From: Kalaharituber pfeilii
Taxonomy: Eukaryota > Ascomycota > Pezizomycetes > Pezizales > Pezizaceae
Assembly: GCA_015179045.1 (NCBI GenBank)
Contig: WHUZ01000016.1
Span: 434,001 to 498,000 of the forward strand
Length of the DNA: 64,000 nt
Direction: 5' to 3'
Part shown: piece by piece, positions 22,471-33,865 of the stretch
Numbering within the stretch: the first letter of the stretch is position 1
How the letters are laid out: each line of letters opens with the position of its first letter
The notes under the pieces: generated by a model
Told to the model about the DNA's origin: nothing
Seen by the model: the letters and a program-made list of their open reading frames with translations, nothing else
The model's database searches: none
Made by a program: the position numbers and the translations under genes

Positions 22471-24512
22471 AACTCAAAACAAAGATGGCATAGGTATAAA
22501 AATGCACTACATGGGTGTAGTCTACCTCCCAAGTAGAAAATGCATTATTCCTATCTGAAGAGGCACAAAAACAAGAGGCCAATGGTGGGTGATGCAGAGC
22601 GGCAAGGCGGGGGATGTGAGAGGCGGGAGATGTGAGAGATGCAGATGTAAGGAGGCGGAGGCTGGAGCCTTGTCATATGCGGTCGCAGTCGCAATGGTGC
22701 TAAAAACCATTGTTGTCACTATTGCTATATGCTGTCACTACAAGACATAAGAGGGTAGGAGAGTGGAGGGAGTGGGAGAGGCGGTAGGAGATGTGATAAG
22801 AGGAGGCTTACAGAGAGGCTAAAGAGAAGCAGTAGGGCAGGTGGTAGGAGAATGGAAGGGGGTACAGGTAGAAATGCGATCCGAGGCTGTATAGAGGAGG
22901 AGTTGGAGGAGGGGTTGTGGCAAATAGCACTGCCGAGATTAGGGGGTATAGTGAGCCATGCAAGAGGCGGGTGAGAGCCGCAATAGAAGGAGCTTTCGGC
23001 GAGGCTGTTGGGCAGGCAATGGGAGGGGATGCGGAGGAGAGGCGATAGCAGATACGAAAGGTGCCGGAAGCAGTTGTCTAGATGCAGCGGTGCAAGAGGC
23101 AATGGGACAGGGACAGGGGGGAAGAAGCGGTGGAGGGAGGTGGAGTGGATATTCCGCGGGCAAGGCGGTGTGAGAGGCAGTGGGGTGGGAGGGGAAGGGA
23201 GGGGGGATTCAAGGGGACTCGGAGATGGAGTTGTCTACTTTTCGAACTGACCTATAGCTTGGTGAAGTTATCTATTGTCTCTACATAGTAGTAGTGATAG
23301 AAGCAACAACAACAGGCTATGGGGAGCCGGTATAGAAATGAGCGCCCGGGTTCAAATTTGAATTGGGGAAGAGGGTTGTCCACCATCTAAAAGACGGACT
23401 GTGATGCTCCAGTTTGATATAATCAAATTCCAGTGGATCACGCCCATCAGGTTTGATTGTTCGTTTTTGCTTTTTTTTTTTTGGCTCTGGGTCCTGAGAA
23501 AGTGGCGCCAGGCGACCATGTTGCGGTGTTTCGCTGGGTGTCAAACAGAGTTTTGGCAGTCCATCACGCGCGGACCTCCGGAGCCATGGCTGCGACAGTC
23601 ATTTGTGGTGCGGACAGGACCGCGATGCATGCGATAGGGAGGACGGAAGCAGCCCTGCTGGGCTCAAGGCTTAATAGACTGACTACATACATACATGCAT
23701 ACTCCGTACGCGCCTTCGTCTCATCCGCCCAGTACGCCGCCCTCCCGGAGCACCACCAGCCTGACTATCGAGGCACTGAGTTTCTCGCTTGTGATTCCCA
23801 CCCCCTCCCTAGCCATCCAGCGATGTTCCGCAGGGCCCTGGAGTCCGCAAGCCTCCCCTCTCCATATAGTCTGAATGTGAACTTAATATGCTGTCGTGCT
23901 CCACGCGCAACATCTACATGATTTTAGGTGCTCCCCTCAACACTGTGATCAGGCGCTGAGTTATTTCCCCTCTACTAGCCAACCTTGAACCTCCGTCTTC
24001 GGTTAACACCTCGGCGGTTATTCCTTATGCTATGCTCCTTCTATGTTCCCTAGGCGCCTGACTGGCTTCTCTATATGAAGTCATCTCCATATGGGCTCTC
24101 CATATTGTACCTCCACTGGTCTCCTTCACTAAATCGCTGCCGCTGCTGGTGCTACTGCAATTAGCAGATCACTGGCAACCCTTGGGGCACTCCATTGCAC
24201 ATCACCAGCTCCCTCCCCCTCATTTCCCAATTCTACTGCATGTGGAACTGCCTTGGTGCTGTAACCTGCCGCACGCAACGGCTTTCCCAGACAAGGTTTC
24301 ACCGTCTCAATAGGCCTGATAGCTGCCATCCTAATGTGAAATAGGTAGTTGAACGAGGCTACGTATAAAAATGCATGCAACATGAAGTGTAGGAAATAGA
24401 GCGTAGTTATAAAATACAATCTTAATTATGATAAAGCTAGTTGGTTGGTCTTAACATGAAGATAATGCGCTAAAAAAAGCAGTGAAAACAAGCAAGTTTC
24501 TTTACTATTAAA
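22471..24512. other. Unassigned G-rich and low-complexity region
   Basis: The plus strand at 22560-23250 is G-rich (GAGGCGGGAGATGTGAGAG and similar), producing overlapping frames on both strands that I do not accept. A frame at 23457-23921 begins in a T-run and lacks any recognised domain. Nothing else is supported. Confidence 0.4.
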
Positions 24513-24600
24513 TATTTATATATATATATATATATCATCACTCGTGTGCTGCCCAATGGGCTATGATGAGAATAATTACATAGGAAAGTAAGGAAATAAA
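24513..24600 (-). mobile_element. Old LINE family A tail
   Basis: An (AT)n stretch is followed by the diverged tail hairpin ACTCGTGTGCTGCCCAATGG and GGCTATGATGAG. The outer CTC/GAG pairing is kept although the inner stem has mutated. Short 3' UTR-like A-rich sequence follows to about 24640. Confidence 0.65.
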
Positions 24601-24706
24601 ATAGAACAGATAAGAAAATAAAATATAAAATAAACGGAATAGACCCTAATCAATCACCCCGACCCAAGAAAACAACAATTAAGATTGTTTAGAAATGTCG
24701 AGATGA

Positions 24707-26871
24707 TCATTCATGTTTTGTGGCAAGATTCACAATGTCCACCTGTTCCTTAGGCTCGTTTGCTTGCTTCAAATATGCTTCCACCAGTAGTTGTGCTATT
24801 TCGTGGTTTCCCTCTTTTAGAGCTGCAGCAATTGAACATGTGGTCTCTGTGTTAGTTAGTTCCAATGTCGCGGTGGCGTGGGATAGCTTATCGAAGCCAT
24901 GATTCGAATGGCAACCTTCATGGCCCACAAGAGCATTCTTTGCCAACAGGACTTCGACAGTTTCGAGAGCATCCTGATGTACTAAATTTTGAAGTTTCAA
25001 CATAGAAATTGAAGCTGCATGTAGAAGGGGCATTCGTCCTCCATTATCACGTCTGTTTACCTCAGCTCCTGCTGCTACTTATAAGCTGCTGTACAAACTC
25101 GGCATGGCCCATTTCTGCAGCCAAGTGCAAGGGTGTCTTTCCATCTTTATTGCCTATGTTGACCTGTGCGCTAGCTGCTAAGAGCTGCTTCAAAACCTCG
25201 ACACGGCCTCCTTGTGCAGCGAGGTGCAAGGATGCCATCTCGAAATATGTTTTATCAACGCTGTTGACCTCCGGTCCTGCTTTTAGGAGCTTCTCTATAA
25301 CCCCGACATGGCCTCCTTTTACGGCATAGTGCAATGGCGCCCTCATATTTTTTTTTTTTTTTTTTTTTATTTCACATGACCCCGCTTGTAGCTGTTCGCC
25401 ATGGCAGGGCGCCCTCATATTTAGGTTGTCTCTGTTGACCTCCGCTCCAGCTTTTAGGAGCTGCTCTACAACCTCGACATGGCCTCCTTCTGCAGCATAG
25501 TGTAGGGGTGCCCTCATATTGAAGTTGCCTATGTGCACCTCCACTCCTGCTCCTAGGAGCTGCTCTACAACCTCGTCATGGCCTTCTTCTGCAGCGTAGC
25601 GCAAGGGTGACCTCATACCAAAGTCGCCGCGGTTGACCTCCGCTCCTGCTGCTAGGAGCTGCCTTACAACCTCGACATGGCCTCCTTGTGCAGCGTGGTG
25701 CAAGGGTGCCCTCATCCCAAAGTCGGCTCTGTTGACCTCCGCTCCTACTGCTAGAAGCTGCTTTACAACCTCGACATGGCCTCCTTGTGCAGCATGGTGC
25801 AAGGGCATCTTTCCATCTTTATTGACTGTGTTGGTCTTTATTCCTGCTTCCAGGAGCTGCTTTACAACCCCGACATGGCCTCCTTCTGCAGCATGGTGCA
25901 AGGGTGTCTTCCCATTGGCTTGACCCATTCTGTTTACCTCCGCTCCGGCTTTAAAAAGCAGCGTTACAACCTCGATATGGCCCATTTCTGCGGCGCAGTG
26001 CCGCTGCTAGGAACTGTTGCGGGTTCTTCAAGCTCTCTCTAGCATTTGGAAGGCTCATGTGATAGGTCACCAACCAGCTCAAAATTAAGCAAGTCGATTT
26101 TAGCAGTCTCTGGGCCCACTCCGTATTCGAGAAAAAGTAATCCTGCGGAACGACATCCATGATCGGGCACCACACATCATTTATCAACCTCATATTGCCA
26201 TGAATGAACCATTCATTGATCTCGTTTTCGTCGATAATTGCAAGTGCCGGATTCATCGGTCTAATAGATGAATTCCGATTCTGGTTGACCTTTTGCTGCG
26301 CATCATTTAGTGCTAGGTTGGCCTCAACCCACTCCTTCGCTTGTGAGCAACCCCAAAACATTCCTAGCAAGGCGTCGAAGTTCTCTCGCAACTTCCCAAT
26401 AAGATTGTTGTGATACCGTTTGATCTGGTCTGTGATCTTCGCCCCGAAACTGTCGTCATGGTTTAATCCATCTTTATCTAAAGACATGGCCTTGTCCTTG
26501 GACAGCCCACAGATGTATTGGATTAATTCTAGTCTATTTTCGGCAGTGATGCTGCGTTTACACCAGGTCATACATCTAATGTAGAAGTTGATGCACCCAT
26601 TGACTTCATCGTTATTTTGCTGTGCCGACAAGATATCCACACGCATATCAGCGGGTACCCAATACAAGTTCATAACAGTATTAAAGGGTTCTCGGGGTGC
26701 ATACGCCACTTTAGCCTTCTTAATCACCACCCTTGGAATTTCCTCTTCAGAAGATTCCTCAACCAACTCTGCTGACTTTGGTGTAGCCTGAGATGTACTA
26801 CCAGCAGTAGGAGGTGTGGCAGCGGTACCCTTAGAACGTCCACGTGCGGAGCCTTTTCTGCCTCCGGGCAT
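24707..26871 (-). pseudogene. Ankyrin-repeat protein gene, probably broken, with LINE tail in frame
   Basis: The likely start is the ATG at 26871 (MPGGRKGSARGRSKG). The first 300 residues are of unknown type (FNTVMNLYWVPADMRVDIL, CMTWCKRSITAENRLEL, GMFWGCSQAKEWVEANL). About ten ankyrin repeats follow at 24950-26010. The frame must change near 26000; this could be a short intron starting at GTGACC near 26070, or an indel. A second frame change near 25070 (LISS to AAGAEVN) has no obvious intron. A 59-bp LINE tail plus duplication at 25349-25420 adds 24 codons without breaking the frame. It has no NACHT domain. I favour a pseudogene or a gene in decay, but a spliced functional form is possible. 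Confidence 0.6.
25336..25420 (-). mobile_element. LINE family B tail-only insertion inside an ankyrin repeat
   Basis: Insert 25349-25407 is flanked by GGCGCCCTCATAT at 25336-25348 and 25408-25420 (13 bp, perfect). On the minus strand it reads CTGCCATGGCGAACAGC, a GCGGGGTCATGTGAAAT block and poly(A). The net gain is 72 bp, so the host frame continues through HGEQLQAGSCEI and a Lys run before resuming at NMRAPLHYA. Confidence 0.95.
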
Positions 26872-26886
26872 ATCTTTAGGGGTCTC

Positions 26887-26972
26887 GATGTGGTAAAGTA
26901 AGAAGGTAGGGATTGTCACGGTGTGGTAAAGTAAGCAGGTAGGGATTGTCACGATGTGGTAAAGTACGAAGG
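26887..26972. repeat. Tandem repeat of about 32 bp, nearly three units
   Basis: GTGGTAAAGTAAGAAGGTAG, GTGGTAAAGTAAGCAGGTAG and GTGGTAAAGTACGAAGGTTG occur in register, separated by GGATTGTCACG. It lies just upstream of the ankyrin gene start. Confidence 0.85.
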
Positions 26973-27278
26973 TTGGGTACTGTACCAGTTATAAAAGGTG
27001 CTTTGTTTGTGGGTTGTAGCTGGTTGCTTCGTTTGCTCATTACGTTGCAACAAGTAAATACATTGGTTTATTGGCAAACGGGCGCTACTAAAGAACCTTC
27101 CATACTAAAAAAGAAACTTTTGACCAGACCCTCCCTCCGGTCGGGGGTCGTGCCAACCAGACTATCTCTACTGGCAGGTTCGTCTTGAAGGGGTGGGTAG
27201 GCCTCCCACACGGTCGGAAATTGGAGTCGGGCGTTACCCTGAGCGTACACTTCGCGACCTGAGAAACACGACATTGTA

Positions 27279-27378
27279 TTCTCGGGATACTCCTGCCTTC
27301 CGTTGTTCCTACCAATGATTCCGGCTTGTTCTCGGGATACTCCTGCCTTCCGTTGTTCCTACAAATGATTCCGGCTTA
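27279..27378. repeat. 50-bp tandem duplication
   Basis: The unit beginning TTCTCGGGATACTCCTGCCT is present twice (27279-27328 and 27329-27378) with about one or two differences, so the duplication is recent. Confidence 0.9.
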
Positions 27379-27842
27379 TACGGATAATCCACCACATGTC
27401 GATTGGGAAATGCGAGGAGACTGGAGTGGCCTCTCTCTTTACTATAAGTTCCTCATCAAACCTACACCTGCAACCACTCCTAAATATCGACTTTTTAACC
27501 TCTCCTTGCTCCAAATCTTTTTTCTCTCTATATAACTGCATTTGGGCCATTAGCTCTCCTTGTTTCCATGTGCCCGTATTCAAACTCTAGAAACATGGCC
27601 CATGCTTACGGGGTTTTGTACGTACCCTTTTTGGCACTCTACCGCCAAACCTTCATCCGGGCCGCCACTAACTTATGGATGGCGGATAGGAGGTGCAAGC
27701 AGAGGTAGGTGGTGTGGTGATAAGTAAAAATCTGTTGAAATAAAGTATTGACGGTGGGAATTAGTTAGTCTGGTATAGTAATACAGATGTGTGGATAATA
27801 AATTCTTGTTTCGTTGTACCAAACTCAATCTAGGATTTTGTT
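27379..27842. other. Unassigned region
   Basis: No supported gene between the tandem duplication and the LINE 3' end. Confidence 0.4.
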
Positions 27843-27959
27843 TTTTAATTTTTTATATATCAGTGATCGCTTGCCGCCCTAGGGGCTGTGGAGATTCAGG
27901 TACATAGGAGGTATATAACAAGGAAGAAAAGGAGGAGAGGAAAATTAGATTAGCCTAGC

Positions 27960-28540
27960 GTCCCCATCCACTTCAGTTCCATCAGCGGATCTCCATCCCC
28001 TTCGCCCCCCCGCCCGCCGGAGGGCGTGTTAGTCCTTCCAGGCCGTATAGCCACCTTTCCTTCCATACTCGACACCTTTCCCACAGGTGCGTTGCAGTCT
28101 CCTCCTCTTTCCCCGCACCAGCTGCATTCCGGATTGTCCGCTTTGCGTATCCTGTATTTCCACGCTCGTAGGAGTTTGCCCTCTAGCAGCCCTGCCCGTG
28201 TTCCTGTCTCGTGACTGAGCCTGGAGAGGGGCCTGTAGCTCAGGCCTAGTGTGTCTTTGCATGTTGGCGGATTCTGGCTTCTGTGATTAGCTCGTTCTGG
28301 TATTGCAAGAAGGTACCGATCCTGTCAGGGTCAAAATATATGGCCTGATGCGGTCCAAGAGGCGCAGGCAGAATGTGCCTGTCTGGAGAGGTTCCGGTAT
28401 GTAGTTCCCCCTCCCGGCGTCCTCTAGTTCTTTCGATAAACAAAATATCTATTCTCTCGTTCGCTGCCTCCTGTAGGGCTAAGTCTGTACTCAGGACTGA
28501 CCCCCTTACGTTTTGGTATGCAATCTTTAATATGCGGGCT
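27960..28540 (-). pseudogene. LINE ORF2 remnant: endonuclease start fused to C-terminal end
   Basis: On the minus strand ILKIAYQNVRGS...ALQEAANERIDILFIE is the typical first beta-strand and helix of an AP-endonuclease-like domain. After HILPAPLGPHQAIYFDPD the sequence jumps to RIGTFLQYQNELITEARIR, which in the sister LINEs (32556-32620 and 56390-56440) follows the RNase H domain. The downstream zinc-knuckle region has lost its first cysteines. Confidence 0.7.
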
Positions 28541-29199
28541 GTCTGCCTACTGGTACCCTCTGGGGTTATTTATGTACTCTGCCACAGTTCGGGTGGTGTT
28601 CACTTATTCTCCTACAGCATTAGCATGTCTTCTTGAAGCCTTCATTCAGCGTGCGTGGCTCGGTGCAGTCCTTTCGTTGTGGCGAGCTTCTCAGCTATTC
28701 CAGTAGGTTCCTCTGTTTTGGGACCAATTCTATCGTGTTTTCTCTTCCCAGGTCCTCTCTTAGCTGCATTTTGATCTTTCCACCTCTGAACGCCAGCCCG
28801 TCCTTCAAGATCTCTACCATATTATCTGACACGAAGACTGACGTTGTCCTTCTTGGCTGGTACCTGGCTGCCCGTTAGCCTTCGAATAGTCCTGCCTGCC
28901 AGGGCTTTAGAGTTGTCTATCCTGAGGTTCTTCTCCAGCCTCTCTAGGGCCTCTTGGTTGCCCAGATCGAACATTACAAGTTGCATGAGCCTGTGGTCCC
29001 AGTCTACTCTGAGGTGTTGGTGTTTCTCCCTGACCGCCGCCTTCAGCTGTTCCAGATCCCTAAGGCCCTTTTTAAAGGGACTGTCTTCTATCAGTGGTAT
29101 CCTCTCTTCAGGAAATGCGGGGGTTCCACTTGCTGTCTGTCACCTTAATGTTCGAGTGTTCTATCCCGTGTGTGCGGCACCACGAATCTGACCCGGTAT

Positions 29200-31529
29200 G
29201 GCGCCTCTAGGCCGAGGGCTTTGTTCATTCTCTCTTTCGTGCTCTCTGTATGGTCTCTCGCATCTTTGCTGGTCGCGTTCTCACCCAGGCTCTTCCAATT
29301 CACCGCGTTGTATATCCTTGCTTGCCAGAGACCATTGTTGTCCCCTCCAGTGGCTTTCCCCTCGCACCTGTTGTCCGGGCCCCCCCTCCTTTGGGCCCGT
29401 TGTTACCCCGATGGTCTGCGCTGGCCCCCTTTCTGTAGCTGCTGCTGCATATGACTTGGGTGCTGTGGTCTTCGCCATCTCCGCCGGCACTGTTAGAGTT
29501 GAAGTTCGTCTCCACCCATGCTGTTGGGAGTTGGGGTTGTCCCTGATGGTCCGCTGCTGTGCTGCGTTGTTGCCTTCTCCCACTGCTGGCAGCGACAGCT
29601 TGCCCCTGATGCCCGGCTCCATCTGCCCCCCTGAGGTCTCATAGTCTGGGTTGTCATCCTCGTCCCTCGATGTTGACTTGACGTGGTTCATTTGCAGCCA
29701 ATCTTTTCGGCGCTCGTGGTGCCCTGTGTGCTACTCCTGCTGTGTGTGCTGTCCTTCAGTTTGGTGTTGTTGTACGACACGTCCTCTATCCTCTTCGGCG
29801 TGCCCTGGATGTTGCTGCTCGGGCTGCCCGAGGTCTCTATGATGCTTGAGCCCGAGTTCTCTATGGTACTTGAGCTCTGGGTATAGCCATCCGAGCTCTC
29901 GGTAGTGCTTGAATATTGGGCAGCGATGTTAGAGCTGCTTGAGTTCCAGCTTGTCATAGCCTTGCTCGTGTCCATGTACTGCGTGCTCTGTATGCTTGTG
30001 TATCACAATGTGCTGCCCGATCCGCTCGTGTCGGTTTGGGACCCCTTGTTTGCTGTCTTCCTGTGCTGTCTCTCAAGCCGGTGTTGCTGTATGTGATATC
30101 CTCTATCCTTGCTGACTTGCTCAGTGTCGCGTCAGTGCTCTTCTGGGTCGTTAGGTCAATGATGACCGGCACCGCCGGTGGCGCTGTTATTACTGTTCTA
30201 GCTGTTGTTGGTGCTTGAGTGGCTGTAGTGGCCGTTTGGGGTTTTGTGCCCCCCTTGTGGGGGTTCCACTTGCTGTCCGTCACCTTAATGGTCGAGTGTT
30301 CTATCCCGTCCATTGTCTCCGGGGCTCGCGCTGATGAGTCCCTGGGTGGCTGGGTGGCAATGTGGGTCAGTTTACCCCATCCCTTAAGAAAGGTCGGAGG
30401 TTGCCTGTTCTCGTATACCAATGTGTTGTCCAGGTACGGTGCTCCCCTCAGGCCTATGGTCTGGAATTTCGGTGCGAAATCCAGATTTTGTGGTCTAAAG
30501 TACGGTGACGCTTCTCTTTGTGTGCGTTGTCTGGCCGCAATCTCCTCCCGCAGCTTGATGAAGGTCGCGCCCATGCTCTCCTCCAGGTGTTCGACCCTCC
30601 CTACAATGGCCTCTACCACCACGTTGAGTCTGTTAACCCAAGCGTTCTCTAGCCGGTCCCACAAGGTCTCTATTTGGTTCTGGAGCTGTGCACCTGCATG
30701 TCAATTATCCTCCCGCATAGTTCCTCTATCATGTCTCCGGTCTCGGTTGGATTCTTCTTAGTGGCCGTGTCCTATCCGCCCGTCGCCCTCCAGGCCCAGT
30801 ACTTGTTTATCATATCTCTGGTCCAGGTCTTGAGGTCCTAGTCCACCTCCTTCTCCCACCGTTCCAAGGCGAACCGTTTCTCCAGGCCTCTCAAGGCCTC
30901 CGCTGCCAATGCCCCATGTACCACGCGGTCTCTTGCTTCATTCTTCCTAGTGCCATCTTTGCTTCCCACACCCTTGCCTGTCTGGCTACCGCTATGGCCA
31001 TTTCCAGCATGAACTGTTCTTCTTGGCTGTGCTGTTGTCTAGGTCTGGTGTCTGGGGCCGTTTCGGTGTCGGAGGTCTCATCTCTGGGACCTCTACCTCA
31101 CCCCCTACCGGAGGGGTGGTAGGATGTATCCTTTGCTGTCCCTGAAGCCCCCTGGTGGTGCTGCGCTGATCTGTCTAACCGTCTCCACTGACGCCTCGCT
31201 GTTTGTATCGCTATCCTCTTCCTCCTCTGCCTGGGTGTTCGTGAGGGCGTGTTCCTGGCTGTCGTCGTCATAGGTGCTGGGAATCACCCAGCCTGGTCCT
31301 CGAGCGACAATTGTGTCCCCATTTGTTGGTCCGCCAGTCTCGGGTCCAGGGCTACCCCTGTTTCAATGAGGTCCATGATCTCTTGCATCGAGATGCGCCC
31401 CATCTCTACGTTGTAAGATAGACAGATAGTATCCACTACTGCTTCTCGAAGGACCGGAGCGGGGAGAACTGGCGGAACGAACGTACGGCCAAATGCGAAT
31501 GTCGAGTGCGAAAGCGTGGGTGCGAACAA
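29200..31529 (-). pseudogene. LINE ORF1 remnant
   Basis: Open segments at 31284-31529, 31105-31287, 29954-30664 and 29281-29691 follow one another on the minus strand, interrupted by stops and shifts. They include ISMQEIMDLIETGVAL near the start, a helical block (RLENAWVNRLNVVVEAIVGR, VEHLEESMGATFIKLREEIA) and a Pro/Thr-rich linker with KTTAPKSYAAAATE. The helical block may form a coiled coil as in other LINE ORF1 proteins. The product would bind element RNA; this copy is inactive. Confidence 0.6.
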
Positions 31530-32580
31530 GAGAGAAGAGAAGGGTGTTGATTGTATGTGCTACAGTACCGAAAGTCTATTGCTGCCCTTATCTCCACGTG
31601 CCGTCTTATCCATGCCAAGCTTGCCTTAACCCATTCCATCGCCGTCACTTCCAGCGTGACCTCCCGGACTTCCTTGGGCTCACACTCCCAAGGCTGCTCC
31701 TTCCGCTACTGCTCTTCCCATGGCTCTCTCCATTCTGTCCCCTTCCTCCTCCCTCGTAGCGGAGTGCTTAAATATGTCGTGGAAGCGGTGTAGGGTCCAT
31801 TGTCTGTCCCCGTCGATGATAGTCTATGATCATGTCTGCGTGTGACTTCCAGTCCTTCACTGGGTAGAACTGAATTCCGTTTACTGTGGCGTTTCTCCTG
31901 GCGTTCCTGGCCCTTGTCGCAATTCTCGTGGCCCTGCCTCCTCTCCCGCGTCCTCTTCCCCTCTCTCTGTCTGTCGATCTGTCGATGTTCTTCTCCCTCT
32001 TCCCATGTCATATGTTTCGATCTTTCTTTCTTTTTTTTTTTTTTTAGATATCATTACTCGCATGCCGCCCTGTGGGCTATGGCGAGGTATTAGGAGGTAC
32101 ATGTGTTGGATCTTGAAGCAAAAGGAAGAACAAAAGGAAAAGGAAAAATTGGAGAATTCCCGTCGCCGTTCCGCCCCGACCATCCTGAGCCCGTCTATCC
32201 GTCCCGTGAATCTGTCTATCGTCCCGCCCAGTCTAGCAAGTCCACCAGCGCGTCTCTGTCTTTCTGGTCGCCTTTCGGGGGTCTAAGCAGGTCCGCCTCC
32301 CCTCCGGGCCATTTTCTCCTTCCAAATCTTGCACCGGTCGAGCACGTGTGGAGTGGTCTCCTCCTCTTTGCCACATCACCAGCACTCCGGGCCGTCTGCC
32401 TTGCCTATTTCATATCACCATCGCCTTAGGCCTTTGCCCCCTAGTATACCCGCCAGCGTCGAAACCCTATGTCCCAGTCGTTGCAGTGGTCTGTAGTTGA
32501 GGTCCAGCCTGTTCCATTCCGTGGCCCTCCATGATCTGGTTAGTTGTCTCATGCCTGCCTCGGTGACCGTTTCATCTTGA

Positions 32581-33458
32581 TATTGGAGCAGTGTTCCCAA
32601 CCGGCCAGGCCTGAAACAGCCCAGGCCGGCCAGGCCAAGGTTCCAGATGGCCCAGGCCGGTCCAGGCCGGTCCAGGCCGCCCAGGCCGCCCAGGCTGGTC
32701 CAGGCCGGTCCAGGCCGCCCAGGCCGCCCAGGCCGCGGTCCAGGCCATTCAGGCCGTTTAAGCAATTTCAGGGGCAGGAGGGCTGGTTATGAGGCTATTT
32801 CAGGGGCCACCTTCAGGTTACTTGGACACGGATTTAATATGAACCTTTCAATATTTTCGGATAACTATCTAGACTTTTTTTTTTATTGAGCAGCGCTTTT
32901 CGCAGGTATTCAGGTAAGTAAATTTTTTTTGTATCGCTTGGCTATATACTAATTTCTTATTAGCACTGCAGGGAGACAGACATTCCAACCACCAGTTCTG
33001 GCGATGATGATTCCTTTAGTATTCTACTATTCTTCACTCTCCATAGTGCAGTTCAAGTTTTGATCTTGCATCGATGATTCCCTGCAGTTCCATCTGATGC
33101 CGATATCGAGTCTTCTGGAATTTGGGTTACAAAAATCTGGTGCGACAAAGTTGGATTTGACAGTATGGTGAAGCTGTGCATGGCTAATGGAAAGCGATAC
33201 TGGCGGTGTAAAATCAGCAAGCAAAATCCTAAACATTAGAGTAGAATTTAGAGTACGTTCTGTATATAGCTACTGTATAACTTAACTCACACTGTAGCCT
33301 GAATGGCCTCAATGGCCTGGACCGGCCTGAATGGCCTGAATGGCCTGGACCGGCCTGAATGTTTCAGGCCGGCCCAGGCCTAGATTTCTATGGCCCAGGC
33401 CGGCCAGGCCATACCCTTGGCCTGGCCTGGCCGGCCCGTTGGGAACACTGTATTGGAG
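32581..33458. mobile_element. Nonautonomous hAT element, 862 bp, GC-rich subterminal repeats
   Basis: Element 32589-33450 has 13-bp terminal inverted repeats CAGTGTTCCCAAC and GTTGGGAACACTG. The flanking 8-bp duplication TATTGGAG (32581-32588 and 33451-33458) is the hAT hallmark. Both ends carry dense GGCCAGGCC/CAGGCCGGTC repeats (32600-32765 and 33297-33435), a plausible array of transposase-binding sites. The inner part (33000-33070) matches 61805-61925, next to a hAT transposase fragment. Removing the element and one duplication rejoins the LINE frame at FLQYQDE. Confidence 0.9.
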
Positions 33459-33537
33459 GAAGACGCCGATTTTGGTGGCTCTGTCAGCTTCTGTGTTTCC
33501 CTTGACTCCTCTGTGGCCCTTTACCCACATCACGGCC

Positions 33538-33613
33538 ACTCCGAGGTCCTCGCCATAGCCCGTAGGGCGGCATGCGAGTATTGACATAAAAAAAAAAAAA
33601 AAACTCCCAGGTC
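33538..33613 (+). mobile_element. LINE family A tail-only insertion
   Basis: Insert 33549-33602: CTCGCCATAGCCCGTAGGGC, GCATGCGAGTATTGACAT and poly(A). Flanks are ACTCCGAGGTC (33538-33548) and ACTCCCAGGTC (33603-33613), one mismatch. It lies inside an older LINE in opposite orientation. Confidence 0.85.
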
Positions 33614-33865
33614 ACCCCTTCTTGCTCTCACCTCCCAGCGTTCCCTGACCAGCTGTGATGCCCCTTCGTGGATGGGTTCCCCGTTGGCAATCCCTTTGGA
33701 GTTTGGAGATGGCTACTCTGGAGCCGGTGACTATCAAGAGCTGTCCCCTATTGCTATCAGTTCCGCGTCGTATATGTTTCGATCGTCGGTGGTCGTCGGG
33801 TCCGGCGGAGACCCTTCGTTATGTTCAAATCTAGGAGCAAGAGGAGAAAATCGAATGGCTGTTAG

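Larger units (their letters stand above)
27843..31760 (-). mobile_element. Internally deleted LINE (family A)
   Basis: Minus-strand LINE with a poly(A)/family A hairpin end at 27843-27895 (outer stem ATC/GAT). Its order is: 5' region (31430-31760), ORF1 region (about 29200-31530), the start of an ORF2 endonuclease domain (RILKIAYQNVRGSVLSTDLA at about 28410-28535), and then, at once, the extreme ORF2 C-terminus (RIGTFLQYQNELITEARIR, EEETATHLWERCRVWKERW). The rest of the endonuclease, the reverse transcriptase and RNase H are absent. The result is a roughly 3.9-kb nonautonomous LINE. The exact 5' end is uncertain. Confidence 0.75.
32028..33865 (-). mobile_element. 5'-truncated LINE (family A) carrying two nested insertions
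   Basis: From about 33865 the minus strand reads part of an RNase H domain (ELIAIG, then LLIVTGSRVAISKLQ with the usual Asp changed to Gly, then VAVMWVKGHRGVKGNTEADR), the C-terminal region (QDETVTEAGMRQLTRSWRA, LDLNYRPLQRLGH), a zinc knuckle (GPECW, stop, CGKEEETTPHVLDRC), a 3' UTR, the hairpin tail (CTCGC/GCGAG) and poly(A) at 32028-32046. A hAT MITE (32589-33450) splits it at FLQY. A tail-only LINE copy (33549-33602) splits it within RNase H. In the knuckle TGG has become TGA. Confidence 0.8.

Noticed and set aside
22725..23288. Possible Leu/Pro-rich or Gly/Arg-rich proteins on either strand
   Set aside because: Composition follows the G-rich low-complexity DNA; no start context, introns or domains.
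28026..31122. Numerous plus-strand frames of 60-180 codons
   Set aside because: Shadows of the minus-strand LINE; LINE motifs are readable only on the minus strand.
32544..32889. Gly/Pro/Arg-rich frames that look collagen-like
   Set aside because: They read the GGCCAGGCC subterminal repeats of the hAT element.
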